A stretch of DNA of 64,000 nt, taken from contig NZ_LMEA01000010.1 in assembly GCF_001425235.1 (NCBI RefSeq), forward strand, positions 6,275 through 70,274, written 5' to 3'. A program made the position numbers and the translations under genes. The notes beneath the pieces were generated by a model, which worked only from the letters and a program-made list of their open reading frames with translations, searched no databases and was not told where the DNA came from. This document shows, piece after piece, positions 9,318 to 17,859 of this stretch. Position 1 is the stretch's first letter. Every line of letters begins with the position of its first letter. This DNA is from Devosia sp. Root413D1. GTDB taxonomy: Bacteria; Pseudomonadota; Alphaproteobacteria; Rhizobiales; Devosiaceae.

Positions 9318-9594
9318 TACGACCTCCTTGGCGCTTACGACGCATGGCCGAAAGCCGCGCGTGCACCACGGGTGCGTCGGCGGGTTTTTCGGCCAATTGG
9401 AGGTGGTACTCTTCCGTCACCGTGATGATAATGTCCACCACATTCGGAACGCAGCCGGCGCATTTGCAGCGCTTCGCCAGCTCCCGGTAAACCATCGCAG
9501 GCACGATGATTTGCCAGGGATCCTCACGCAAAAGCCCGACGATAACCTGCTTGATCTCCCTGTCGGTGATCACATTGCACTGGCAGACAAGCAT
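9283..9594 (-). CDS. bfd: Bacterioferritin-associated [2Fe-2S] ferredoxin
   Basis: Small redox protein that delivers electrons to bacterioferritin for release of stored iron. Four cluster cysteines fit the Bfd pattern: C4 and C6 in MLVCQCN, and C45 and C48 in CAGCVPNVV; an extra Cys is at 43. At 103 residues it is about 35 longer than the usual Bfd; the basic C-terminal tail ([12 protein letters not shown]) is encoded in the region that overlaps the bfr start by 35 bases and may be incidental. Co-transcription with bfr is clear from the overlap. Confidence 0.9.
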   Translation of the reverse strand: MLVCQCNVITDREIKQVIVGLLREDPWQIIVPAMVYRELAKRCKCAGCVPNVVDIIITVTEEYHLQLAEKPADAPVVHARLSAMRRKRQGGRNERRSTGHRAA

Positions 9595-9660
9595 GGGCAG
9601 AAAAACGGCGTCGGCTGTGAGGTTCGGGCGGCATAGAGCGCCGACGAAACCTGATTGTCA

Positions 9661-10599
9661 ATGTCAGATAATGCCGCACGCCGAATCACGAAACCATCGC
9701 CGGCCCCATCCGTATCTATCCGGGCGCTTTCTCAGGTTCCTTTGATGTCCTTCTCCCTCGTTGGTCTGCTCAACTTCGCCAGCCCCGGGGATCGCCGGTC
9801 ACGACGGCTGGCCTCGGGGCTGAACTATGGCGCGCGGCCGAAGCAGAGGCTCGATGTCTATGGCCCGCGCCAGGCGAGCGGACCGGTGCCTGTCGTCATC
9901 TACATCTATGGTGGCGCCTGGAACGAGGGAGACCGGCGCGATTTCGCCTTCGTGGCGCGCTGGCTCGCCGGGCTCGGTTATCTGGTCGTCGTGCCGGATT
10001 ACCGGGTGCTGCCCGAGGTGGAATATCCGGTGTTCCTCGAGGATTGCGCCGAGGCCGTACGCTGGACACTGCAGCATGCTGCCGGGTTCGGCGGCGATGC
10101 GTCGCGGCTGGCGCTGGCGGGCCATTCGGCCGGCGCTTACAACGCGGTGATGCTGGCGCTGCAGCCGAGCTATGGCGTGGCCGATGCCATCGACGCGGTG
10201 GTCGGGCTCTCCGGCCCCTACAACTTCTATCCGTTCGACGTGCCGATCAGCATCCGCACCTTCAGCGGCGCCGCCGACCCGCTGGCGACGCAGCCGGTGA
10301 ACCTCGTCAGCAGCGCCGCCCCACCGATGTTCCTCGCCAGCGCCGATGGCGATACGGTGGTCGGGCCGCAGAATACCGTGGCGCTGGCCCACCGGCTGCG
10401 CGAGCACGGCGTCGCCGTCATCGAACGGCATTTCCCCGGCTTCACTCATCCCTCGACACTGCTTGAACTGGGGAGCCTGCTCAGCCGCCGCTCCAGCCTC
10501 GCCGGCGAGGTGGCCGAGTTCCTCGCGCACACATTGCGGCTGGCGCCACCCGACAGCGACGCTATGATCGGCGCGCGCAAAGAGGGAGCAGGGCGATGA
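9661..10599 (+). CDS. Alpha/beta hydrolase, paralogue of the 3701 gene
   Basis: Serine hydrolase of the same subgroup as the product of 3701-4705. The loop IYGGAWNEGD, the elbow GHSAGAYN, the SADGDTV segment and the His in FPGFTHPS all correspond. About 312 residues from the ATG at 9661; no good ribosome binding site is seen there, and an alternative ATG at 9745 (MSFSLVGLLNF) would give a 284-residue protein closer to the paralogue's core. The stop overlaps the start of the next Sel1-repeat gene by four bases (ATGA), so the hydrolase and Sel1 protein are made together. Substrate unknown. Confidence 0.87.
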   Translation: MSDNAARRITKPSPAPSVSIRALSQVPLMSFSLVGLLNFASPGDRRSRRLASGLNYGARPKQRLDVYGPRQASGPVPVVIYIYGGAWNEGDRRDFAFVARWLAGLGYLVVVPDYRVLPEVEYPVFLEDCAEAVRWTLQHAAGFGGDASRLALAGHSAGAYNAVMLALQPSYGVADAIDAVVGLSGPYNFYPFDVPISIRTFSGAADPLATQPVNLVSSAAPPMFLASADGDTVVGPQNTVALAHRLREHGVAVIERHFPGFTHPSTLLELGSLLSRRSSLAGEVAEFLAHTLRLAPPDSDAMIGARKEGAGR

Positions 10600-11873
10600 G
10601 GTTGCGACAGACGCTGGCGGCAGGCGCCGTGTTGGCCCTCGGATTCGGGATCGCTCCGACATTGGCCAGCGAGCTGTTCGATGCCTGTGCCGCGAAGGCC
10701 GCGAGTTCCTGGGAAGCGGGCTACGCCGAAATTGGCCTCGATGGCAGCGCCATGGATACCGCGGCCGCCATCGACGCCTGCACCGCGGCGCTGGCCGAGG
10801 ACCCGGAATCGGCAGTGCTCAAGGCCTGGCTCGGCCGTGCCTATGACGTCGCTGGCGACTCGGCGCAGGCGGCCACCTATCTCGAGCCGGCAGCGACAGC
10901 CGGCAACGCGCTGGCGCAGACCAGTTTCGGCGACATGCTGATCGTCGGGCAAGGCATCGCGCAGGACATGACGCGTGGCGCGGAGCTGTTGAAGCTCGCC
11001 GCCGATGCCGGCTTCGCCCCGGCACAGGATAGCCTCGGACTCTCCTATGATTACGGCGAAGGCGTCGGGCAGGATTACCTCGAGGCATCGCGCTGGTACC
11101 GCAAGGCGGCGGAGCAGGGCCTGCCGCGGGCGATGGCCAATCTCGGCTCGCTCTATGCCGAGGGGCTGGGGCTCGACCGGGACCTGGTTGCCGCGGCAGC
11201 CTGGTACCAGCGCGCCGCCGACAAGGGCGATAGCCGCGCCCAGTACAACCTCGGCAGCCTGTTTGAAACCGGGGCGCTGGGCGAGCCGGATTATGCTCGC
11301 GCCGCTGCCCTCTACCAGGCGGCGGCCGACCAGAACCATGGGCTGGCGCTCAATGCGCTCGGCTATTTCAAGCAGCATGGCTACGGCCTCGCCCCCGACC
11401 TCGAAGGCGCCGCGGCGCTCTATCAGCAGGCGGCCGACCAGGGGATCGCGCAGGCGCAAGGCAACCTGGCGCTGCTGTATGAAGACGGGACCGGAGTCGC
11501 GCAGGATTTCGCACTGGCGCGCCAGCTCTATCGGCAGGCTTCGCAAAGCGGCAACACCGACGCGGCGGTCAATCTGGGGCTGATGTATCTCAACGGCGCC
11601 GGCGGGGTGCGCGACCTCGACAAGGCGCTGAGCTTCACCCAGCAGGCAGCCGACCAGGGCAACCCGATCGGGCTCAACAACCTCGGCCATCTCTATGAGA
11701 ACGGCCTCGCGGTGGCGCAGAACCCCGCTACGGCGCTGGCGCTTTACCAGCAGTCGGCCGGCCTCGGCTATCAGCCCGCGGCGGACAACCACAAGCGGCT
11801 GGAGGCGTCGCTGCAGGCGCCCACCGAGACGCCGACAGTGAAGACATATCCGAAGAGCAAGATCGACAACTGA
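10596..11873 (+). CDS. Sel1-repeat exported protein, short form
   Basis: A 425-residue protein with a signal peptide (LAAGAVLALGFGIAPTLAS) and about eight Sel1 repeats. It begins with the same cap module as the long paralogue at 6795: a Cys, then SSWEAGY, a DTAAAIDAC segment and a short TPR-like part. It is coupled to the upstream alpha/beta hydrolase gene by an ATGA overlap and has a GGGAG ribosome binding site. The coupling suggests that the Sel1 protein works with, or organises, the hydrolase, but that is inference. Confidence 0.9.
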   Translation: MRLRQTLAAGAVLALGFGIAPTLASELFDACAAKAASSWEAGYAEIGLDGSAMDTAAAIDACTAALAEDPESAVLKAWLGRAYDVAGDSAQAATYLEPAATAGNALAQTSFGDMLIVGQGIAQDMTRGAELLKLAADAGFAPAQDSLGLSYDYGEGVGQDYLEASRWYRKAAEQGLPRAMANLGSLYAEGLGLDRDLVAAAAWYQRAADKGDSRAQYNLGSLFETGALGEPDYARAAALYQAAADQNHGLALNALGYFKQHGYGLAPDLEGAAALYQQAADQGIAQAQGNLALLYEDGTGVAQDFALARQLYRQASQSGNTDAAVNLGLMYLNGAGGVRDLDKALSFTQQAADQGNPIGLNNLGHLYENGLAVAQNPATALALYQQSAGLGYQPAADNHKRLEASLQAPTETPTVKTYPKSKIDN

Positions 11874-11908
11874 CTTTCGATAGGCACCCAAACCGGCTCT
11901 AAACTCGG

Positions 11909-12011
11909 TGTCATCCCAGCGAAAGCTGGGACCCATTTCGAGCCCGCGTCGAGGGACAGACGGACGAGGGCAAGGCCCTCGCCGTGGGGGGCAGTTTTCG
12001 TTGGGATGACA
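11909..12011. repeat. Intergenic palindromic element with TGTCATCCCA ends
   Basis: A 103-base element bounded by inverted copies TGTCATCCCA (11909-11918) and TGGGATGACA (12002-12011), with an inner hairpin CCCAGC-GAAA-GCTGGG. Elements of this kind are common between genes in alphaproteobacteria. Only one copy is seen in this window. Confidence 0.7.
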
Positions 12012-12078
12012 TCGAGCATGAATAGGCGACTGTGCGCCGTCGCCGGCGGTAGCACATCGTCGAAAAACCTCCGGACAG

Positions 12079-12105
12079 TGTCCTTTTGCGAAAGCCCCGT
12101 TCGTC
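12079..12105 (+). promoter_or_regulatory. Possible ECF-type promoter for the yciI-sigma pair
   Basis: TGTCCT at 12079-12084 and CGTC at 12102-12105 are separated by 17 bases, about 45 bases before the YciI-like gene. This resembles the TGTC/CGTC pattern reported for ECF42-type promoters. The match is short and unproven. Confidence 0.3.
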
Positions 12106-12151
12106 GTTGTGGCACCAGCTCGATGCGAGCGGTCACTCAAGGAGATAGACG

Positions 12152-12571
12152 ATGCGTGTGATGGTGTTGGGAAAAGCCACCGAGGGCAATAACGGCGAGC
12201 CGCCGACCAAAGAGGCGTTCGCGGCGATGGACCGCTTCATCGAGGAGCTGGTCAAGGCAGGCGTGCTGGTGGCGGGCGCCGGACTCAAGGCCGGAGCCGA
12301 GGCCAAGCGGATCACCATCGATGGGGACAAGCGCACCATCATCGATGGGCCATTTGCCGAAACGCGCGAACTGGTGGCCGGCTTCCAGATCTGGGAGGTC
12401 AAGGACATGGACGAGGCGCTGGCCTGGCTCAAGCGCTACCCCGCCATGCCCGGCAAGAACGAGATCGAGCTCAGGCCGTTCATGGAAGCGGCGGACCTTG
12501 CCGACTACGTGACGCCCGAAGAGCTCGCCACCCCGCGCGAGGGCGAACGCGGCAAGCTAGGGGTCGCGTAA
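12152..12571 (+). CDS. YciI-like DGPF-domain protein
   Basis: A 139-residue member of the YCII/DGPF family, with the name-giving motif in IIDGPFAETRELVAGF and the conserved continuation IWEVKDMDEALAWLKRYP. The family fold is a ferredoxin-like dimer with no settled enzyme function. Genes for such proteins are typically next to ECF42 sigma factors and are often their regulon, and the next gene here is just such a factor, 42 bases downstream. An AAGGAG ribosome binding site precedes the ATG. Confidence 0.9.
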   Translation: MRVMVLGKATEGNNGEPPTKEAFAAMDRFIEELVKAGVLVAGAGLKAGAEAKRITIDGDKRTIIDGPFAETRELVAGFQIWEVKDMDEALAWLKRYPAMPGKNEIELRPFMEAADLADYVTPEELATPREGERGKLGVA

Positions 12572-12613
12572 AACCCGCCTTGCCCGTCTCACCGGTCTGG
12601 CCGAAAAGACGGT

Positions 12614-13870
12614 ATGAGCAGGGACGAGACGCAGCGGGCGATCGAGGCCAGTTTCCGCATCGAACGGGCGAGGCTCATCGCGGGTCTCGCCCGCATGGTG
12701 CAGAGCATCGATCGGGCCGAGGAGCTGGCGCAGGAGGCGCTGCTGGTTGCGCTCAACGAATGGCCGAAGACGGGGGTTCCGGCCAATCCCGGCGCCTGGC
12801 TGATGACCGCCGCCAAGCGCCGCGCCATCGACGCCATCCGGCACGAGCGGATGCGGGAGCGCAAGCACGGCGAGATCGCCCAGACGCTGGAGGAGGCGTC
12901 CGATGACGCGGCCATGGCGATCGAGGCAGCGCTCGACGACGAGGTCGGCGATGAGCTGCTGGGGCTGATCTTTGTTGCCTGCCACCCGATGCTCACGGCC
13001 GAAGCGCGCGCCGCGCTGACGCTGCGGGTGATCGGCGGGCTGACGACAGACGAGATCGCCCGGGCCTTTCTCTCCACCGAGGCGGCGATCGCCAAGCGCA
13101 TCGTCCGGGCCAAACAGGCGATAGCTGCGGCGGAGCTGAGCTTCGAGGTACCGCGCGGCGGCGAGCGGGCAGCACGGCTGCCCTCGGTGCTGGAAGTGAT
13201 CTACCTGATCTTCAATGAGGGCTATGCCGCGACCTCGGGCGATGATCCGGTCCGTCCGGGACTCTGCCTCGAAGGGCAGCGGCTGGGGCGTATGCTGGCC
13301 GGGTTGATGCCCGACGACGCCGAAGTGTTCGGGCTCCTGGCATTGATGGAGATCCAGGCCTCGCGCCTTGCGGCGCGCCTCGGCCCGGAGGGGGCGCTGG
13401 TGCCGCTGACGGCGCAGGATCGGACGCGGTGGGACCAGTTGCTGATCCGCCGCGGCCTCGAGGCGCTGGCGCGGGCTGAGGCGCTCGATGGGGGTGGACC
13501 CTATGTGCTGCAGGCGGCGCTCGCCGCCTGCCACGCCCGCGCCCGCAGCGCCGCCGACACCGACTGGGGGCGCATCGCGGCGCTCTATGACCGCTTGCGC
13601 GTGGCGGCGCCGTCGCCGGTGGTCGATCTCAACCGCGCCATTGCCCACAGCATGGCCTTTGGACCCGAGGCAGGGCTCAGGCTGCTCGATGCGATCGCCG
13701 ATGATCCGGCGCTTCGCAGCTACGCACCGCTGCCGGCGGCGCGGGGCGATTTTCTGTTCCGAGCCGGGCGGTTCAGTGAAGCGCGTGGGCAATTCGAGGC
13801 AGCCGCGAAGCTGACCCGCAATGCCGGGGAAGCGGCGTTTCTGCGCGCCCGCGCCGCGGCGTGCCGGTGA
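12614..13870 (+). CDS. ECF42-type RNA polymerase sigma factor with C-terminal TPR-like domain
   Basis: Alternative sigma factor, 418 residues. Sigma region 2 is in the first 80 residues (IERARLIAGLARMVQSIDRAEELAQEA, then NPGAWLMTAAKRRAID), and region 4 is near residues 130-175 (ALTLRVIGGLTTDEIARAFL, ending in AIAKRIVRAKQAI). The remaining 240 residues form the DUF6596/TPR-like extension that defines ECF42; it starts with LEVIYLIFNEGYAAT and includes LCLEGQRLGRML and VVDLNRAIAHSMAFGPEAG. In this group the extension controls activity in place of an anti-sigma factor, and none is encoded nearby. It most likely activates itself and the DGPF gene upstream. Confidence 0.93.
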   Translation: MSRDETQRAIEASFRIERARLIAGLARMVQSIDRAEELAQEALLVALNEWPKTGVPANPGAWLMTAAKRRAIDAIRHERMRERKHGEIAQTLEEASDDAAMAIEAALDDEVGDELLGLIFVACHPMLTAEARAALTLRVIGGLTTDEIARAFLSTEAAIAKRIVRAKQAIAAAELSFEVPRGGERAARLPSVLEVIYLIFNEGYAATSGDDPVRPGLCLEGQRLGRMLAGLMPDDAEVFGLLALMEIQASRLAARLGPEGALVPLTAQDRTRWDQLLIRRGLEALARAEALDGGGPYVLQAALAACHARARSAADTDWGRIAALYDRLRVAAPSPVVDLNRAIAHSMAFGPEAGLRLLDAIADDPALRSYAPLPAARGDFLFRAGRFSEARGQFEAAAKLTRNAGEAAFLRARAAACR

Positions 13871-13883
13871 CGGCACATAACCG

Positions 13884-14543
13884 TCAGGTCACGGCGGGCT
13901 CGCCCGCAGTCTGCTTGGCTCGGCGAGCTTCGAGTGCAGCTGCGGCCAGCGTGTCCCAGGCGGCCATGGCGCAACTGATCACCACTTCCAGTTCGGCCCG
14001 GCTGGCGCCGTCCCGGGCTTCGATCGACAGGCCGTGCATCACGGTGGTGTAGTAGCGGGCAATGCCGGTCAATTGAGTGTCGCCGACCGCAAGATCGCCG
14101 TCGGCAACGCCACGCGCCAGCCGCTCGCGGATCTCGCGGTATTGCGCGTGGCGCACGCTGGCGAGGAATTCGCGGACCGGGTGGTTCTCCACTGCGCCGG
14201 TCGGCGCGGCGAGCACCAGCATGCAGCCGCGCGGCGAATTCGGGATGGTAATGGTGTCGGCGACGGCGCGCAGCATGGCGTGGATCGCCTCGCGGGCGGT
14301 CGGCTGCTCGCGCAGTGCGATTCTTGGCGGCTGTCCCTGCGTTGCGGCATTGAGCGCGACCGCCTCGCGAAACAGCTCTTCCTTGCTGCCGAACGAGGCG
14401 TAGATGCTGGCCGACGCGATCCCCATGACCTCGGTCAGGTCCTTCATCGACGTTCCCTCGTAACCACGCTCCCAGAACAGATCCATGGCGCTGCGAAGCG
14501 CGACGTCTCGGTCGAATGTGCGTGGCCTGCCGCGCGCTGCCAT
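13884..14543 (-). CDS. TetR family transcriptional repressor
   Basis: A 219-residue repressor. The helix-turn-helix is in the first 55 residues ([20 protein letters not shown], then [21 protein letters not shown]), and the rest is the ligand-binding and dimer domain. The frame is open further upstream, but the ATG at 14543 gives the standard [13 protein letters not shown] start and has an AGGA before it. It diverges from the quinone oxidoreductase gene at 14665, with two matching palindromes between them, so it probably represses both genes and is released by an electrophile or quinone-like ligand. The arrangement is typical; the ligand is inferred. Confidence 0.93.
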   Translation of the reverse strand: MAARGRPRTFDRDVALRSAMDLFWERGYEGTSMKDLTEVMGIASASIYASFGSKEELFREAVALNAATQGQPPRIALREQPTAREAIHAMLRAVADTITIPNSPRGCMLVLAAPTGAVENHPVREFLASVRHAQYREIRERLARGVADGDLAVGDTQLTGIARYYTTVMHGLSIEARDGASRAELEVVISCAMAAWDTLAAAALEARRAKQTAGEPAVT

Positions 14544-14556
14544 GAGGTTTCCTTTT

Positions 14557-14630
14557 TTGGTCGATCGACAAACTATAGCTTGACGGAGCTGCGGACGCCA
14601 TGCAGTTATTTGTTTGTCGATCAACAAACA
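14557..14630. promoter_or_regulatory. Paired TetR operator candidates
   Basis: Two related palindromes in the 121-base divergent region: one centred on GTCGATCGAC (14560-14569) and GTTTGTCGATCAACAAAC (14612-14629), which is nearly self-complementary. The shared core is TTGTYGATCGACAAAC, followed by ATAG or a variant. Their place between the repressor and the oxidoreductase gene fits operators for the TetR protein. Confidence 0.7.
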
Positions 14631-14664
14631 ATAGACATCGGCGCTTCCAGCAAGGACCAGTTCA

Positions 14665-15657
14665 ATGAGCATCCCCGCCAGCATGCGTGCCCTGCAGCAA
14701 ACATCCCTGAACGGTCCGCAGGACCTGAGGATGATCACCGACGCGCCGGTGCCGGCGCCAGGCCCCGGGCAGGTTCTCGTCCGGGTCAACGCTGCCGGCG
14801 TCAACATCGCCGATCTTTCGCAGGCGCATGGCACGTTTCGCGGTGGGCCCCGGCCACCCTATCTCGCCGGCTTTGAGGCGACAGGCGAGGTGGTCGCCTT
14901 GGGCGAAGGCGTAACCAACCCGGTGCTCGGGGCGGAAGTCATCGGCGTCGGTCACGGCGCATTCGCCGAGTACATGGTGCTGCCGGCAGTTGCCGCGGTG
15001 CCGATCCCCCCGGGGTGGAGCGGCGAGCAGGCGCTCGGGCTGGTGGTCAACCTGCCGACGGCGATCGCGGCGCTCAAGCCGATGGGGCAACTGGCCGAGG
15101 GCCAGACGGTGCTGATCCATGCCGCCGCCGGGGCGACCGGCCAGGCTGCAGTGAAGATCGCCAAGCACTACGGCGCGATAGTGATCGGCACGGCTTCACC
15201 GGAAAAGCATGAGGTGGTGCGATCGCTGGGGGCCGACCATGTGCTCGACTCGCGCAGCGACAACCTTGCCGCCCAGGTGCTGGCGCTTACCGGTGGTATC
15301 GGCGCCGACCTCGTCATCGAGTCGGTCGGCGGCGAGACTTTTGCCGCCAGCCTCGCGGCGACGCGACGGGTTACCGGCCGGGTCGTGGTGACCGGGCTGC
15401 CGGCCGGCGAGGCGTCGCTCAGCAACTGGGACCTCGTCTACGAGCACCAGGTCCAGATCATCGGCTTCAACATGGGCAAGCTGATCCAGGCGGCGCCGCG
15501 GATCTTCGGCGAAGTCATGGGCGAGTTGTTCAGCCTCATCGGCGCCGGTGTCCTCACCCCGGTGCAGCCGACGATCTACAAGCTTGACGATGGGCCGCGA
15601 GCCCTCGCCGCCCTTGAAGGTCGCGCCAGCATCGGCAAGTTGGCGCTGCGGGTCTGA
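14665..15657 (+). CDS. NADPH:quinone oxidoreductase (MDR superfamily, zinc-free)
   Basis: Medium-chain reductase of 330 residues, lacking the zinc ligands of alcohol dehydrogenases. The substrate domain starts with [17 protein letters not shown]. The nucleotide-binding part has [22 protein letters not shown] followed by GADHVLDSR and [12 protein letters not shown], typical of QOR proteins that reduce quinones or enones with NADPH. An AAGGA lies before the ATG. Regulation by the divergent TetR repressor is likely. Confidence 0.92.
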   Translation: MSIPASMRALQQTSLNGPQDLRMITDAPVPAPGPGQVLVRVNAAGVNIADLSQAHGTFRGGPRPPYLAGFEATGEVVALGEGVTNPVLGAEVIGVGHGAFAEYMVLPAVAAVPIPPGWSGEQALGLVVNLPTAIAALKPMGQLAEGQTVLIHAAAGATGQAAVKIAKHYGAIVIGTASPEKHEVVRSLGADHVLDSRSDNLAAQVLALTGGIGADLVIESVGGETFAASLAATRRVTGRVVVTGLPAGEASLSNWDLVYEHQVQIIGFNMGKLIQAAPRIFGEVMGELFSLIGAGVLTPVQPTIYKLDDGPRALAALEGRASIGKLALRV

Positions 15658-15674
15658 CGCGATCCCATCCCCGC

Positions 15675-17081
15675 CTAGCCGTCGAGCAGGCCGACCAGGG
15701 TGCGGAAGGCGGTGCGCAGCACCGCCTCGGGCATGTTGGCGTAGCTGAGCAGCAATGTGCTCGCCTCGGGCGCCACGCTGAGATAGAGCCGCCGCATGAA
15801 CGCCACCCCCATGTCGCGCTTCACGGCGCTCTCACGGATCGCGGCTTCGTTGAGGCGCCGACGGAAGCGGACGGTGGCGTGGAGGCCCGCCGAGATGCCG
15901 CTGACTTCGCCCTCGGGCAGGTCCGTGCTGATGGCGGCCAGCAGCGCCTCGCGGCGGTCACGGTAGACGCCGCGCATCTTGCGCAGGTGCCGGTCGTAGT
16001 TGCCGGACGAGATGAAATGGGCGAGCGCGAACTGGTCGATGCGGCTGCGGCCGTAATCCATTAGCAGCAATTCGCGCTCGAGCCCGGGCAGAAGATCGGC
16101 CGGCACCACCAGCCAGCCGAGGCGCAGCGCCGGAGCGAGGGTTTTGCTGGCGGTTCCAGCATATACGACGACGTCCGGGGCGAGCCCCTGCAACGCGCCG
16201 ACCGGCGCCCGGTCGTAGCGGAACTCGCCGTCATAATCGTCCTCGATGGCGATGGCATTGTTGCTGCGCAGCCAGCTGGCGAGCGCCAAGCGGCGGGCGC
16301 CGCTCAGCACCACGCCAGTCGGGGATTGGTGCGCCGGCGTCAGCAGCACCGCTTGCGCCGCACTGCGGCTGAGGGCTGCAACGTCGATGCCATCTTCATC
16401 CACCCGGATCGGGATCAGGCTCAGCCCCGCCTCGAGCCAGGCGTCATAGCTGGCATAGCCTGGCTCTTCGACGGCCAGCTGGGTGACGCCGCGCCGCCGT
16501 AGGGCCCGGGCGAGGAAACCACGGGCCTGCTCGAAGCCGCCGGTCACGAGGATCTGGCGCGGATCGGCACTGACGCCGCGGGCCCGGCCGAGATAGTCGG
16601 CCAGCGCCTGGCGCAGTGGCCAGACGCCGAAGCGCTGGGCATAGCCGAAATTGCTCGATGTCATGGTCTTGAGCGCAGCTTCGACCGCCTTGAGCCAGAG
16701 CTGCGAGGGAAAAGTCGAGAGGTCAGGGATACCGGGGCGGAAATCGTACCGAAAGATCGCGGTGGTGAAGAGCTCGGGCGGAAACTCCCGCCGCTCGTGT
16801 CGTGGGGCGGTGTCAGCCACGCGGGGCACTGCCCCCTGTCGCAGCGCCAGATAGCCCTCGGCGGCGAGCTGGGAGTAGGCCTCCATCACCAGCGGTCGCG
16901 AGATCCCCAGATGCAGGGCGAGGTCGCGGGTCGATGGCAGTTCGCCTCCCGGCCGCAAGGTCCCGTTACGGATGGCATCGCGCAGCTGCCGCTCGAGCTG
17001 GGCGCGCATCGGCTCGCCCGCGTCTCGGTCGACCGCGATCAGCAGTTCGATGTGGCGACTGGACAACTCAATCGGCTCCAA
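15675..17081 (-). CDS. MocR family regulator (GntR wing-helix fused to aminotransferase domain)
   Basis: A 468-residue PLP-dependent transcription factor. The GntR-type winged helix covers about residues 20-85 (QLERQLRDAIRNGTLRPGGELPS and DLALHLGISRPLVMEAYSQL). The rest is a class I aminotransferase-like domain, with the PLP lysine in GTASKTLAPALRLGW, the Asp/Tyr pocket in AIEDDYDGEFRYDR and FGYAQRFGVWPLRQAL upstream. MocR proteins usually regulate a neighbouring PLP or amino acid gene; here the divergent neighbours are a DUF1127 protein and a monooxygenase. The start is a TTG at 17081, lying inside an inverted repeat, which points to autoregulation. Confidence 0.93.
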   Translation of the reverse strand: MEPIELSSRHIELLIAVDRDAGEPMRAQLERQLRDAIRNGTLRPGGELPSTRDLALHLGISRPLVMEAYSQLAAEGYLALRQGAVPRVADTAPRHERREFPPELFTTAIFRYDFRPGIPDLSTFPSQLWLKAVEAALKTMTSSNFGYAQRFGVWPLRQALADYLGRARGVSADPRQILVTGGFEQARGFLARALRRRGVTQLAVEEPGYASYDAWLEAGLSLIPIRVDEDGIDVAALSRSAAQAVLLTPAHQSPTGVVLSGARRLALASWLRSNNAIAIEDDYDGEFRYDRAPVGALQGLAPDVVVYAGTASKTLAPALRLGWLVVPADLLPGLERELLLMDYGRSRIDQFALAHFISSGNYDRHLRKMRGVYRDRREALLAAISTDLPEGEVSGISAGLHATVRFRRRLNEAAIRESAVKRDMGVAFMRRLYLSVAPEASTLLLSYANMPEAVLRTAFRTLVGLLDG

Positions 17082-17143
17082 CTGGTCATTACTCGCCTAA
17101 CCAGTTTGCCCTAATTTCCTGACTGTCCGCTAGTCGAACAGTC
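17080..17143. promoter_or_regulatory. Inverted repeats in the mocR-DUF1127 divergent region
   Basis: Two inverted repeats: AACTGGT (17080-17086) with ACCAGTT (17100-17106), centres 20 bases apart, and GACTGT (17121-17126) with ACAGTC (17138-17143). Two-helical-turn spacing is what MocR dimers use. The first covers the regulator's own start codon. Confidence 0.5.
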
Positions 17144-17154
17144 GGAGAAGCCAA

Positions 17155-17364
17155 ATGGGCCTCGTTGACGTTATCCACGATCATGTCGTTCCGCCGTCCT
17201 GTGCCGGCTTGTTGCGAGCCGTCGACAGCTGGCTGGCGGATCGTCGGGCGGCGCGGCAGCGGCGCATGGCGCTGCAGAGCCTGCTGTTCACTCCCGAACA
17301 CCGGCTGCGCGATCTGGGGATCAGCCACGACGTGCTGATCGAGGCGTTCGGGCAGCACCGCTGA
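17155..17364 (+). CDS. DUF1127-like small protein
   Basis: A 69-residue basic protein. The C-terminal half (RQRRMALQSLLFTPEHRLRD then LGISHDVLIEAF) resembles the DUF1127 motif, in which an arginine-rich helix is followed by L.D.RLLRDIG. In other alphaproteobacteria DUF1127 proteins bind RNA and affect phosphate and carbon metabolism. A GGAGAAG ribosome binding site supports the ATG. It diverges from the mocR gene and is followed by a monooxygenase-like gene 66 bases downstream. Confidence 0.7.
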   Translation: MGLVDVIHDHVVPPSCAGLLRAVDSWLADRRAARQRRMALQSLLFTPEHRLRDLGISHDVLIEAFGQHR

Positions 17365-17390
17365 AGCAGCACTGCCTACCACATTTCAAA

Positions 17391-17405
17391 CCCCGCCCGG
17401 CGGGG
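17391..17405 (+). other. Short hairpin between small genes
   Basis: CCCCGC-CCG-GCGGGG forms a six-pair hairpin without a T run, so it may be a weak terminator or an RNA-stabilising stem. Confidence 0.4.
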
Positions 17406-17430
17406 CAGTCATTTCGAAAAGGAAAACATC

Positions 17431-17778
17431 ATGGAAGAGATCAAGGGCGTCGCCCGTGCAGTCATTCGGCCCGGCAAGCTGGCGGAATACAAGGCGCTGT
17501 GCGAACAGGCGATGGAGATCGTCCGCACCCAGGACACCGGCACGCTGCAATACGAGATCTTCTTCAACGAGGATGAGAGCGAGGCGATCGTCTACGAGCG
17601 TTATCGCGATATCGATGCAGCGCTGGAGCACTTCGCCCATATCGGGCATCTGATGGCGCCACTGATGGCGACGGCTGATGTCAGCGGCGAGTTGCTGGGC
17701 AAATGGAGCGAGAAAATGCAGCTGGGTGGCGGCGGCCCCAAGCTCTATCAGCCGTGGCGGGTGTTCCAGGACCTCTAG
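17431..17778 (+). CDS. Antibiotic biosynthesis monooxygenase (ABM) domain protein
   Basis: A 115-residue protein of the dimeric alpha/beta barrel superfamily. The ABM pattern is seen in VIRPGKLAEYKALCEQAM, TLQYEIFFNEDESEAIVYERY and ALEHFAHIGHL. Family members include cofactor-free quinol monooxygenases such as YgiN. A C-terminal tail of about 25 residues extends beyond the domain. The enzymatic role is a guess from the family; some members only bind ligands. Confidence 0.85.
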   Translation: MEEIKGVARAVIRPGKLAEYKALCEQAMEIVRTQDTGTLQYEIFFNEDESEAIVYERYRDIDAALEHFAHIGHLMAPLMATADVSGELLGKWSEKMQLGGGGPKLYQPWRVFQDL

Positions 17779-17807
17779 CCTCGCACCTCCAGGTTTTTTG
17801 ACTCGTC

Positions 17808-17850
17808 GCGCTTTCGAACCGGAAAAGTCTGCAACTTTTCCTGAAAGCGC
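17808..17850. repeat. Palindromic intergenic repeat, family C
   Basis: A hairpin with outer arms GCGCTTTC/GAAAGCGC and an inner stem GGAAAAGT/ACTTTTCC. Two related copies are at 27173-27215 and 42946-42988. Confidence 0.75.
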
Positions 17851-17859
17851 TCCAACGCG

